From assembly GCA_951213105.1 (NCBI GenBank), contig OX578152.1, forward strand, positions 98,740,568 through 98,804,567: a stretch of DNA of 64,000 bases, written 5' to 3'. Below the pieces are notes generated by a model. It made no database searches. It had not been told where the DNA came from and was given only the letters and a program-made list of their open reading frames with translations. The stretch comes from Amaurobius ferox (Eukaryota > Arthropoda > Arachnida > Araneae > Amaurobiidae). A program made the translations under genes and the position numbers. Positions 46,767-58,275 of this stretch are shown here, piece after piece (the stretch's first letter is position 1; each line of letters begins with the position of its first letter).

Positions 46767-49529
46767 ATGCCTGATAAAAAGGAACCATATATTTCTGTCG
46801 ACGAAGCTGAGCACATTGTTTGTGCCCCGGATTATAGGAATTTAACTTTGTCTCGAGAATGCTTGCATTCAAGTTCGAAGAAAGAATTATCCTTGCCAAA
46901 TGACTTAGAAAGTAATGTAACTTCATGTCATACTGCATTTCCTGTGGATTTGAAGGAGGTATTTGAGCTTACAAATCCTAATGCCGAAATTCACCAAGCA
47001 ATATTAAGACCTTCAGGTGATCTCAACCTTCGGCCTCCAAGTGATCTCAGTTCTGTGTCTATACATTATGCTCCATCTTCACAAATGCTGCATTCTCCCA
47101 AAGAACACCAGGAGGGTAATTCGAATGGTAATCAAGTTACTTGGGGTCATGTTTTACGTGAAGAAGCAACTGATGATGATGACTTAAATGAACAAGCTCA
47201 GTTACTACATTCTATGAAAGATCCAACTGAGGAGGGAAGAAGTTGGGAAAATGTTATGGATGAGGCACACAATCTCAATGAAGATGATGACGATGAAGAT
47301 GAAATCCTACATTCGACAAAATCTCCTCAAATTTCTGTTATTAGTGACCCAGAGGCATGGAATCATGTCATTAAACAAACTTCTGATGAAAGTAAACAGC
47401 ACATTACCAAAGATCAACTACTCGCTGGGGGTGATCATGGAACATGGAACCACGTTTTGGAAGGGATGTCTAATGCAAGAGAAATTTCCCATTCCCAGTT
47501 GATGCATGCTCATGAAGATTCTTCTCAAGTTTTAAATGGGCATAAGCAATGGGGTTCTGTTCTTTCTGATCAAAGTCATCAGGATATCACAAGCATTCCT
47601 CCCATTGACCTATCTGGTGAATGCACAAAGTTAACACCATTAATTCCTGAAAGAAGAGATGTATCTATCCAGGTTGATGATATTCCCTTTCATACATCTT
47701 CAGAGGAAGATGTTCATCAAGATACTGCAATTGAGATAAAAAGTAGTTCTCCAAACAAAACTGCTGTTGCAACCTCAGCACTTGATGATGTGCCTCAAAG
47801 TATGCTCAATTTAACAATCACAACTGAAGCACCTAGTAGTTCATCTCAGGTTGTTGTTCATAATGGTATCAAACCTGAATTATATACACAAGAACGACAT
47901 CTTGTTGTTCAGGCTGGTACTAAAGCTGAAGTTAGCACTAAAACATCTACAACTTTTCCTTGTACCCATTGTGGTAAAGTGTTTGGTGATAGCAGAAGTT
48001 TGCAACGGCATATGTTAATTCACATAGGCTTGAGACCCTATCGCTGTCCTGTCTGTTGTAAGGCATTTATGTTGAATGGTGATTTAACACGCCATATAAG
48101 AATACATAGTGGTGAAAGACCTTATGCTTGTGATGTGTGTGGTCGTCGATTTACACTGAAAGGAAATTTAATGCAGCATTTCCGTACTCACACTCCAGAA
48201 AAACAATATGCTTGTACAATCTGTCAAAAGAATTATGCCCAAAAAGATAGCTTACATAGACATATAAGAGCTCACTTTGGTGAAAAGCCATTTGAGTGCA
48301 CTACTTGTGGTAAAAGGTTTACTCTGAAAGGGGATTTGAGTCGGCATATTCTTATTCATTCTGGAGTCAAACCACATTCGTGTAAATTCTGTGGTAGGCA
48401 GTTTGCATTGAAAGGTAATCTTACTCAGCATGTTCGAACCCATGTGCGTATGCAAGCTAAAGTTAATGAAAATTCAGCAAATTCTTTTGTTAAAAGCCAT
48501 GCTGAATCTCAAGTTATTTGTGATCTAAGTTATTCGCATGTCCAAAAAACTTTTACATCTGTGCCAAACAGTGCCTCATCTCCCAAATTACCTCATATTA
48601 TAACAACAGTTCAAAATACAAGTATTCCAAGTCCAAATCCTTATATACAGACATCATCTCCAGAAAGCAATCACCAATCCCCATCTGCTGGTTTGTCATT
48701 TTGTTCTGAGTGTTCAAAAACATTTCCATCCCCAGAAAGTCTTCATGAACATGTTCAATTAATTCATGAACAGTCAACTCGGCTTGCTTCAAACCGTTAT
48801 TTGTGCAATATTTGTCAGAAAGAATTCTGCCTTAAAGGTGACCTGACTCGGCACTTAAATAGTCATAATGGCATTAAACCATATGAGTGTGAACACTGCA
48901 GTAAGACTTTTACCTTAAAAAGCAATCTACGACAACACTTAACTACACACCAAATAGATAAAATCTTTGCCTGCCCAATGTGTTCAAAGTCATTTGGAAA
49001 TCGCAGAAATTTAAACCTGCATCTTCGTAGGCATGAACAAGCTAGGGCAAATTTTACCTGTACAAAGTGTGGGCGTTCTTTTCTAGCTAAGTCAGATCAT
49101 TTTTTTCATGAGTGTGTGAAAAATGAAACATCTTCATCATCGACTGAGAATCCCAATGTACCTCAGTCCTCTAGTGCTGTTATAAATGGCAATACTCCCC
49201 CAGCTTCTCCAGAAGATGTGATTTGTTCAACTCCTGTGACAATGCAAACAAATGAAGTTTCTAGTGAGACACCCATTCCTGTTACAATACTGCCAGTCAA
49301 ACGAGAATCATGCAATTTGACCTGTGATGATCGAGAACAGGACGATGTTTTGGAAGCACATACTTTGGCCACTGTTAATGGAGCACAGAATTTCCTTGGG
49401 CCATTTTATCGACATTTATATTTCTCTACCTCGCATCAAGCTATGCTTCCCACCCTCAAAGGACTGCTTCATGCATCATCTGCTGATTCAAATATAGCTG
49501 ATTTTAATAGAGTAGCAAAGACTAGTTAA
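46767..49529 (+). CDS. C2H2 zinc-finger protein with 11 fingers, 920 aa
   Basis: A probable nuclear, sequence-specific DNA-binding regulator; family is clear, target and orthologue are not. Eleven C2H2-type fingers fall in two clusters: six at residues about 397-560 and five at about 644-783 (the last ends HxxxxC, degenerate). Most carry the FTLKGNL/FTLKGDL-type helix and HSGERPY or related linkers. The 395-residue N-terminus has no KRAB, BTB or ZAD domain. It is acidic (a DDDD run near 136, another near 173-178) and holds five degenerate copies of a W-x-x-V-L motif. The C-terminus is Ser/Pro-rich, then ends in a hydrophobic segment (FLGPFYRHLYFS). The start is fixed by an in-frame TGA at 46716 and no ATG between. 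One uninterrupted coding exon; surrounding DNA is repeats. No neighbour suggests a pathway. Confidence 0.93.
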   Translation: MPDKKEPYISVDEAEHIVCAPDYRNLTLSRECLHSSSKKELSLPNDLESNVTSCHTAFPVDLKEVFELTNPNAEIHQAILRPSGDLNLRPPSDLSSVSIHYAPSSQMLHSPKEHQEGNSNGNQVTWGHVLREEATDDDDLNEQAQLLHSMKDPTEEGRSWENVMDEAHNLNEDDDDEDEILHSTKSPQISVISDPEAWNHVIKQTSDESKQHITKDQLLAGGDHGTWNHVLEGMSNAREISHSQLMHAHEDSSQVLNGHKQWGSVLSDQSHQDITSIPPIDLSGECTKLTPLIPERRDVSIQVDDIPFHTSSEEDVHQDTAIEIKSSSPNKTAVATSALDDVPQSMLNLTITTEAPSSSSQVVVHNGIKPELYTQERHLVVQAGTKAEVSTKTSTTFPCTHCGKVFGDSRSLQRHMLIHIGLRPYRCPVCCKAFMLNGDLTRHIRIHSGERPYACDVCGRRFTLKGNLMQHFRTHTPEKQYACTICQKNYAQKDSLHRHIRAHFGEKPFECTTCGKRFTLKGDLSRHILIHSGVKPHSCKFCGRQFALKGNLTQHVRTHVRMQAKVNENSANSFVKSHAESQVICDLSYSHVQKTFTSVPNSASSPKLPHIITTVQNTSIPSPNPYIQTSSPESNHQSPSAGLSFCSECSKTFPSPESLHEHVQLIHEQSTRLASNRYLCNICQKEFCLKGDLTRHLNSHNGIKPYECEHCSKTFTLKSNLRQHLTTHQIDKIFACPMCSKSFGNRRNLNLHLRRHEQARANFTCTKCGRSFLAKSDHFFHECVKNETSSSSTENPNVPQSSSAVINGNTPPASPEDVICSTPVTMQTNEVSSETPIPVTILPVKRESCNLTCDDREQDDVLEAHTLATVNGAQNFLGPFYRHLYFSTSHQAMLPTLKGLLHASSADSNIADFNRVAKTS

Positions 49530-51830
49530 TTTATGCTTAGTGCTTTTATACTTATACAGTAGAACTTGGTTAATTTGAAATACTGTATATTATAGAATTG
49601 CAATTTCCACATAAATATTGCAATGATGATAAAATTTATTTCTTTATTTTCGTAAATTTTCTAATGAGCAATTGTGTACTTCACAATTTTTTAATTAGTG
49701 AATATTTTTCAACTTTGTTATTTGATTTACTGCTGATTACACAATCAGTTTTTAAAAATTACAAAAATAATGTAAAAATTTTTATTTAATAGTTTGTCTA
49801 CACAAGTAAAACATATATGACTATGTAATTTTGGTAATTTAAAATGTGAATTCACAATGTAAAATGTTATATTTTGTCTTAATGGAAGGTACAGATCTTG
49901 AGATGTGTATATAATGTTTAAAAAATTAATAGATTTTTAATTATTTTAAAAAAAATTACCAAGAAGCCTAAATATTTTATAACATTTTGAACAGTATGCA
50001 AAATTTTGCATATTCTCAAAGCAGAAAGTCAACATTTGTCTTAATCAGAAGCTGGGATTGTTTAGAATCTTTTCAAAAAATAAAATGTATTAATGGATTT
50101 TTTATTATTTGCAATTATTCATCAAGATTTATCCAAGCTTACCATTAAGAAACTTTAAAACAATTTGAATCCCACAATGAAGATGGACACTCAGCAAGGC
50201 AGAAAGTCTTTGCCCAGCTCTGTTCGAGTGGTTGAAGGAGAGAGCAACTGTTGTGGTTTTTTTTTATTGTCAGACTAGAATAATAAATTCCAAATTTACA
50301 AATTCTTGACATAATTTTAAAATTTGAATTTTAAATATATTTCGTTACCATTAGTAATGTGTCCCAAAATCAATATTGATAAAAGTGACTCATTTAGCAG
50401 TTTTTAAGGGATTAATTCACCCTATCCAAAGTCTTTCAAATCTACTTAAAAAGAAATATACTTTTCGAATTCTACCTGCATAAGAGTTTTTCAAAAATCA
50501 AATTAATGATTTGGCAGTTAATTAACTTTTGTACTGGGGTTGAGCAGCCTGTGTGCTTGTATAGTGGGTGCTATGGGATTGCAGGCATTGTATTGGCCCA
50601 AGTGTAAGTAATTGTAGTGTCTATCTTTAAATGTGACCTTCCCACATAGTGGATGGGTATGTACAGGGGTACATTTCGAAAATATAAAGAAATATAACTT
50701 TGGATTCAATTTTTTTTTTTGTACATACTATTTATTTAGATTTTTTGTCTTGTTCTGTGAGATATCCTATAATTTATATAGTAAAATAAAAAGATGGAAG
50801 CATTTGCTTCTATTGTTACGAAACATATAAAATGCGTGATATTATTAATAAGGTAGAATTGTATATACTGTATTATGCAACATTGGAAATTGTTTTGAAA
50901 AGAGTTTTCATTGCCTAGCCTATAGAATTTTTATTAAAATAATTAAATCAATTTTTTAAGATTTAACTGCCATGCTCCCCTTGTCATATTTTGCACATTA
51001 TTCCATGAAGCTCTTATGCTATCCATGGTATCCAGCTATTCCATGGCACATTATTCCATGAAAACTCTTTATTCATTGTTACTTTTATTTATTTATTTAC
51101 TAGCCATATACCCATTTTTCATATGGAATATATAATATAATAAAACTTAATTCACAATTATGTGCAAATTCCTATAGTTTTCTAAATGACATTGTTATTC
51201 GAAACATTCTATTAAAATATTTAATTTATTTCTCCAAGAAAGAAGTATAAGAATTGCTGTTCTTGCTGCAAAAAATTATGTTTCTGCATGGGTAGATTTG
51301 AAGAACCAAAATTCTTGGTCCTGTTTGTAAACAAATTTACAAAATATATGAAATTTGATGAATCTATGCCAAACTTAAAGTACTAAAATGGTGTTAAAAG
51401 ATATACCAGTACCATTTTTGTTCTGTTTCAATAATTGGCTAAACACAATATATATATGAGCTGGGAAAATCTTTGTATTAATTAAAGATTACCCATACTA
51501 CAATGAGTTTCCAAAATCTTTGCTAAAATAAAACAGATGCTATAAGAAAGTAAAAATATCAATAATTTTAGTAATCTTTAAATCTGAAGGCTGTAATTGA
51601 TATATTCCAGTCAAAAAATCAATGCTGATAAAATTTATTTTTTATATACATTTTTTTATTATTTAAATCGGAAAAGATTTAATAAAAGTCATCTGCTATA
51701 TAAACACATTGGATTTACTTTCATTGCTAAGCAACATAATACATGCATCTTTAAATGAATTTTATTAAATATAAATTTTAATAATATATATTAAAATTAT
51801 TTATAATTTTATTTTAATTGCATCAAAATA
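49530..51830. other. 3' UTR of the zinc-finger gene and AT-rich intergenic sequence
   Basis: No second gene is visible. Short ORFs here are low-complexity. AATAAA-like motifs occur (for example near 50080) but the true 3' end is not determinable. Confidence 0.45.
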
Positions 51831-51839
51831 TAAATTTTA

Positions 51840-52045
51840 ATGCAATTTTTATGGAAGGTTTTATTGTATGATTTTTATTAATATCTTGACAACTTCTGAT
51901 CCTTAAAATTCGAAACTTAGACTAAATTTTAAGTGCATTTTTTCTAAGGCTAACCACAAAATTTCATGAAATTCAGTGTAGCCATTCTCCCATACATAGA
52001 CAAATACACAAACATACATACACAATTTTATTTATATAGATTTTA
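51840..52045 (+). repeat. Dispersed repeat, copy 3
   Basis: Same motif order as the 11.3 kb copy: ATGGAAGGTTTTATT, ATCTTGACAACTTC, GAAACTTAGACTAAA, CACAAAATTTCATG, ending TTTATTTATATAGA. Confidence 0.5.
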
Positions 52046-52766
52046 GATCAAAAGCCAACTATTTTATCAAAATTCCTTTTATCTCAAATTTCAGATATAA
52101 ACTACATTATAATAATTACTATGACAAACTACAACAATTAATGTAGCAAGGCATGTAAATATACTGGCCAAAAGATTTTATCAAAGTAATATGGTATGTA
52201 GCATGTATTTATGTAAAATTGGATAATTTGAATTCAGTATAATTAAAATATATTTGCAATTCCCGTAGAGTTCAAATTATAAAAGTTCTACTGTAGTTTT
52301 AATGAATCATAAGTGACTTTTTACTTATTTCTAGTTTGCAATAATTTAAATGTTACTCATGTAGATTGTGTAGATGAAGTAATATAAAATGATATGCAAG
52401 TATGCTGTATGCACTTAGTGGTCAGTATGTGATATGTATTGCAATGCAATAATGCTTTTATATTTTTATTTAATGAAAACTGAAATTAGAATATTGCATA
52501 GTATGTGAAATACCTTTAAGTTTTGGACAATACTAACATAGAAAAGAGGATCTCTCTGAAATATATCATCTTCCAAACAGCCAATCAGCACTTTTAATTT
52601 TTCTTTTAAAAGTACAGGTTGTGCTAGCTATTGGGTGTTATAACATGGTCTTTCTATTGTTACTTTAAAGAAAGCCCACACTTTTTGTAAAACAATGTGC
52701 TGTGTTTTGCACATGAATTGATTTTGTGTATCAAATACTTTTATGAACTTTGAATTTGTCTAGTCA

Positions 52767-52835
52767 GCAGTGGTGCAGCCAAGTGAAGGGTTTCAGTGTT
52801 GCAACACCCTCTCCAAACACCCATTCTAATCCAGT
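52767..52835 (+). mobile_element. Isolated hAT-like terminus
   Basis: CAGTGGTGCAGCCAAG followed by G-rich sequence resembles common hAT termini (CAGTGG[C/T]G...). No matching right end was found. Confidence 0.35.
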
Positions 52836-52904
52836 ATTAAAATGGAATATATTTGCCACAAATCTGCAATGATTATTTTTTATTTATTCTGTTTATTTAT
52901 TTTG

Positions 52905-53290
52905 CTTTTATATATACTAAAAGTGTGACAATATCCAGATATTATTGTTATTAGTTAAAACTATTTACAGATGTAATGCAGTTCAACATTCTTGCGATTT
53001 AGTCTTGCACCATTTTTTTCTATGAAATCAAATTACTTTTATATATACTATAATCATGATAATATCCAAATATTACTGTTCTTAGTTAAACTTATTCGCA
53101 CATGTAACACAATCGACATTGTGGCAATTATGTCTTGCATCATTCTTTTCTGTAAAGTCAAATACTTTTATATATACTAAAACATGAAAATATCCAGATT
53201 TTACTGTTCTTAAAGCCATTCACAGATGCAACACAGTCCAACATTCTGGCAATTTCGTTTTGTATCATTTTTCTTCTTTAAAATTAAATT
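52905..53290 (+). repeat. Tandem repeat, three units of about 125 bp
   Basis: Each unit contains TTTTATATATACTA, AATATCCAGATATTA or variants, ACAGATGTAA, CAACATTCTTGCGATT or variants, and TTGCACCATTTTTTTCT or variants. It abuts the SINE-tail minisatellite. Confidence 0.8.
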
Positions 53291-53339
53291 TCACAGGCTG
53301 ATTTAAACTTTTATTTCCCCTAAACCTTATTTCAAATTT

Positions 53340-53720
53340 AAAGGAATTGCTACACACACCTTCCTGTCCCGGCCACACAGAAAGCTACCATTAGCCTATG
53401 GGTTGGTCGTGTGGTCTGGGTTTTCTACACACCTTCCTGTTTGGTCGTGTGGTCTGGGCTTTCTACACACCTTCCTGTTCTTCCCGGCCATCCACCTTGC
53501 TGCTCTAAGTCCTAGAACGAGTCGGATGGTCAGGGCTTTCGACACACCTTCCTGTTCCGGTTCCCGGCCACACATCTTGCTACCATAAGCCTTTGGGTTG
53601 GTCGTGTGGTCTGGGTTTTCAACACTTTAACACACCTTCCTGTTCCGGTCACTCATCCTGTTACTCGTACCCTAGGGTGAGTCAGGTGGCCTAGGTCTTC
53701 AACACACCTTCCTGTTGAAC
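53340..53720 (+). repeat. Minisatellite made of SINE-tail hairpin modules
   Basis: Four full units and one deleted unit, separated by ACACACCTTCCTGT. Outer stems: GGCCACAC/GTGTGGTC (53371-53378 with 53409-53416), GGCCATCC/GGATGGTC (53486-53493 with 53524-53531), GGCCACAC/GTGTGGTC (53566-53573 with 53604-53611), and GGTCACTC/AGGTGGCC (53647-53654 with 53684-53691). The inner stem is ACC/GGT or CTC/GAG depending on the unit. Confidence 0.85.
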
Positions 53721-55056
53721 GAGATCTATATGTTAAGGTATGGTGAAATTAGACACAAGTATCTTTTCCAGGAAAGTCTCAATTGTAGTGTGTACTATGT
53801 ATATCATTGAGGTGAATTTTAGGCTTAATTGCATTTGGGGTGGTCCTACTGAAAATTTTTAATATTTACTTATACCATCAATGGCAAATAAATGTTTAAA
53901 GCAAATTGAATAACGGGAATCTAGATCATACAACATAAATTTTGCTGAAATGTTATATGATTTTGTTGACATTTTCATACACGTCACTGATATTTTCATT
54001 CATTATAAAAGTTTTTAGAAGTTTTAGACTATTGTAGAAAAATTTATGGCCCTCTAAATTTGGGGACCCAGGGCATGGCCCCAGTGACTCCTGCATAAAT
54101 CAGGCTCTGATTTTAGGATTGTGATGATAACCTCCCATGTGATACATAAAAGTACTGTAAAAACCATTGTAGACTTCGCATCTTGCTTGCACTCTCTAGA
54201 GCAGTGTTTCTCCGCTTGTAGGCTGCAAAGATCCTCTAAATAGGCTGTGAAAGAATATAAATTGAAAATAATCAAATCTTATTTCATTGTTTAAAATATG
54301 AAAATAATACTGTGCCTAAATTAGGTTTGATATGAAAATAATTTTCAGCTTGAAAATCAATTACATATCAGATCCAATTCAATGGTCCTATAAAGGAGAA
54401 AAGGGCTTGTGTGTGTGTCTGTTGGCACTTTAACACAGCAGTGATGACTACATGGGTTGTTCAAGACTTGAACCCCCAATAATTTTGCTGTGGGTTTCTC
54501 GAACCCCTAATATTTTTGTGTGTATTTAGTGGGGAAAATAGATGCATAAATTTTATTTTGTTTTCTCAATTCTTCAAGTTTTTCTTTATTCATTTCCTGT
54601 TTACTATATATAAAGTGTGTATAGAACTTTACCCCTCAGACTGTTTATTGTATTTTGAATACAATATTTTAACTCAGAGATAGTTTAAAGAGAAATTTGT
54701 TCACTTTTTTAACATTGGTAAAAATACCCAAGAATAAATCTTACATTTTTTTCCCCTACTTTCATAAAGATAATTGAGTTGGAAACTCACACAGTGTCTG
54801 TATATTGTATATAATAATGTTGCACCTACAGAAGCAAAATAAATGAAACAAATAATTATCTGGAGGAAAAAAATATTTTTCTGTACTTAACTTTAATTCG
54901 CTTCATTTTAGCATATCTGATGTCTTACTGTGCCTGGTAATCTGACTGAATGAAATTTAAATTAGACTTCAATATTTTGAAAAAGTGTATGGGTCATTTG
55001 ATTTAAAATTTCCAGAACACCCAATAATTTTTCAAGTTGGCGCTTATGCTCTAACA

Positions 55057-57012
55057 CAGCGGTCGGCAAACTTTTTTGTAAAGGACCAGATTGTAAAAAT
55101 TTTTGGCTCGATGGGCCAGAAAGCATACTCTAAAATACTCATATAGGCAATTCTACTTAAAAAAAACAGTGCTTAGTCTGGTAATGATGACGTATATTGT
55201 ACTCTTTTAGTACAGATATTATGCCATTGCATAATAAACGAAATCTGATGTGGGCAGCACATGACTTTCCCTGCAGACTTATATACACATTATCTTTATT
55301 TTAATTAAATTTAATTTACTTTTAATTCAATTTCCGTTCTCATTTGGTAACTGAGTTTATTTTCAAAGGTGGCGTGGAGAAAATACGAAAAAACTAAAAT
55401 ATCTCGAGAACGGCTAGTCCTAGTGCAATGGGGTTGGTCTTATTCCTTTCATTACGTATAAAACAAGCATTTAATGGGTATATTTGGCATAAGTAATTTT
55501 TTGTTTTAGATTTTGACGATTTTTGCGGGCCATTTCGTAAAAAAGGGCAGGTTGTTCTTTTCCGAATCGTACCAAAATCTAATCAGCACCAGAGTATCCC
55601 ACAAGTGATTTATCTACCAAATTTTGTGAAGTTTGGTCTATTAGTATTTAATTTAGAGTGGATACATGACATTTTTGCTGGCCATTTCGCAAAATAAGGT
55701 GGGTTCTTTTTTCCGAATTGTACCAAAAACTAATCAGCACCAGGGTTATGCCTAAGAGTCTAACCTACCAAATTTTATGAAATTCGGTCCATTAGTTTTT
55801 GAGTTAGAGTGGATACATACATTGCACAGACGTCACGCTAAAAATGTTTTTTTCGTATTCTAGAGATTTCGAAACGTGTAGATCCGTCGAAAATTCGAGT
55901 TGCGATTTTCGGCATGATTCCAATACTTTCCCTATACATTACCACGTATTGCAGGGAAAGTAATAATACTTCGTCATTTAATTCAATAACAAAGTAATTC
56001 ACATTAGGGTTTAACAGATGATTTAAATAACCCACAACCATGAAATTGTGTATAAAAATATTTCCTGACAAGTTGAAGTACACCCTGGTGCAAGTGTTTT
56101 ACAAATTTGATTAAATTTTTTATTTATTTTATGCTAAAGCAAAATTTTCACACCAATCTATTTGGGGCAGTTAAAATAATTGTCACAGAGTTTCAATCTT
56201 TTAACGCTATCCTTTAATCTGCAGATTGCTGTTTTCAAAAATGTTGATTGGCATTTGTTATGTGTTTTCCCAATTTTTGATACATTTTTAACAAAAGCAT
56301 GTGTATCAGTGTTTAAGCAACATTTTTAGTTTCCAAAATTGTCTTAACATCCTTTATATTATCAGAAAATTTTATTAGCATTAAGCTACAAGATTCCTTG
56401 TATAAAAAGCAATTAGTAATATGCCATGATTTGCCTATTTTTAGGAATTGTTTTAAGTTCCTAGCAATGAACATAAATTATGCGACTTCTGAGGGAGGTG
56501 AAGTGAGTGATTGCTTCAAAAAGTCTGAACATGTATAAAATGTTGATGTTAATTACTAGGTTAATAGATTTCTCTTTTTGAAACCTGCTCTTTTTTACGA
56601 AATGGCCCGCAAAAATCGTCAAAATCTAAAACAAAAAATTACTTATGCCAAATATATCCATTAAATACAGGACACTTGTATTAATACAGGACACTTGTAT
56701 TAATCTTACACAATAAAGGTAAATGCCTTAATGGCTTTCTGTTTGTGTGTATGATCAGTAGCTGGAAATCAAAAGAGGGGTTGCAATTCATGACCCTTGT
56801 TGGCTACATTAAACCCATCCATTCCTTTCTTAAAACAATATCTATGATCACCAATTTCCATTCGACTGCCAAGCTTTTTTTGAGATAGCAGCCAAAGAAT
56901 ATTTTACTACTAATTAATTATTGCTCAGAGTGTGACATCAATTACTGTGGGCCGCAGAGGGTTTTTACTTTATCAAAGTGGACTACAGTTGAGAAAAATT
57001 TGAGAACCACTG
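55057..57012. mobile_element. Second hAT-like element nested in the first
   Basis: Left end CAGCGGTCGGCAAACTTTTT, right end (reverse strand) CAGTGGTTCTCAAATTTTTC; both are standard hAT-Charlie-like termini. The flanking 8-mers CTCTAACA and CCCTAAAG match at five positions only. The two ends could belong to different insertions. Confidence 0.45.
55241..55962 (-). mobile_element. Unclassified hairpin-ended repeat, complete copy
   Basis: On the minus strand it starts ACTTTCCCTGCAATACGTGG and folds back onto TATAGGGAAAGTATTGG. It continues with GAATTTTCGACGGATC and AGCGTGACGTCTGTGC, and ends AGGGAAAGTCATGTGCTGCC, CCACATCAGATTT. The end contains a second small hairpin (ATGTG/CACAT). About 720 bp, no coding content. 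A fragment recurs inverted at about 56575-56690. Confidence 0.65.
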
Positions 57013-58275
57013 CCCTAAAGCATTAGTTTTTAACCTGTATTGTATTGTAGAATTTCCAAATGTTACAGCTGAATGGTAGATTTTGGCAAATTTTCTATTA
57101 TGGACCTACTATGGAATATTTTCTTCATTTTTTAATTCACCAGAAAAATTCAAATCATCAAATTATATGTTAAATTTTAAATTAAGCACAAGTTTAATTA
57201 GTAATTATTCTTTACATTTTGACAATTTTCCAGTTTAACAGCCAAACACAGTTCAGGATATGTGAACTTGAACTAGGCCCATATCTCTGATTTTATTCTC
57301 ATTTGCTGAGTTAGTTGTTCTTTCGTTGAGTTTATAGTCTGAAAGTACGTCAAAATAAAAATTCCCATTTAGTGATGGGCTTGTTATTTCATCCTATTTT
57401 CAAAGTAAATAAAACCAAATGTATTCAATTCATTGATATTTTTCTTTCTTGATATATCAAAATTATTCTGCTGTTGCCAAAATATCAGTAATATGCAAAA
57501 TTTATTCTTAATTTTAGATAGCCATTAATTTCAAATTTTGTTTTAATGAAAAAAAAAAAAACCCACCATGTTGTTATATTTATTTAAATTGCAACTTTTT
57601 TGTTTTGATAAAATAACTTTTAGAATTGATGCAGGTCCATGAACCAGTAGTTTAGAAATGCTGCTCTAGAGTTCCGCATAATATTCCATACAAAATTTCT
57701 GCACATGCTACCCAGTTACAACAAAGTAAGATTCTCCTGTAAATCTGTTTGTTTTGAAGAAATGTTCAAATCGTGATGCAAACTACTTTCTCATATTTTG
57801 ATTGACTGCCTGACTTTGGGATATTCGCTATGGAAAAACCGGCATAATCCCTAATGTTCCACACAATATTTTAATTTAAAAATATCTGTTAATCATCTTG
57901 AAGAGTATTTGATCGGCTGAGCTGTAGAATGTAGATGTACATTACATAGATATTTTCTAAATTTTAGCTAATTTTGCAGATAATTTTTAGACAAAATATT
58001 AATCTGGCCTTTTTACTTTTGCATCTAGAATCATATTATGCTCATTTTGTCATATTTAACTTTATAATACTCTTACAATTTCCCTGTTAATTACCTTATT
58101 TTAATTTTTCAAGTTCCCCCCACTCTCCTTTTTTTTCTTGTTTTTATGTTCACAAAGTACTTTTCATTTCTTATTTCCTCTGCTGATCGGTTTGTTTTAT
58201 TTTGAGTTTTTTGTTTTTATATGATTTTGAACAGAAACATTTAGTAGGTCAATTTAAAGCCTGGTGAAACATTTA

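Larger units (their letters stand above)
54202..57663. mobile_element. hAT element, non-coding, outer member of a nest
   Basis: A perfect, palindromic 8 bp target duplication CTCTAGAG (54194-54201 and 57664-57671) fits the hAT preference nTnnnnAn. Left end CAGTGTTTCTC; right end on the reverse strand CAGCATTTCTAAACTACTGG. No transposase frame. It encloses the elements at 55057 and 55241. Confidence 0.75.
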
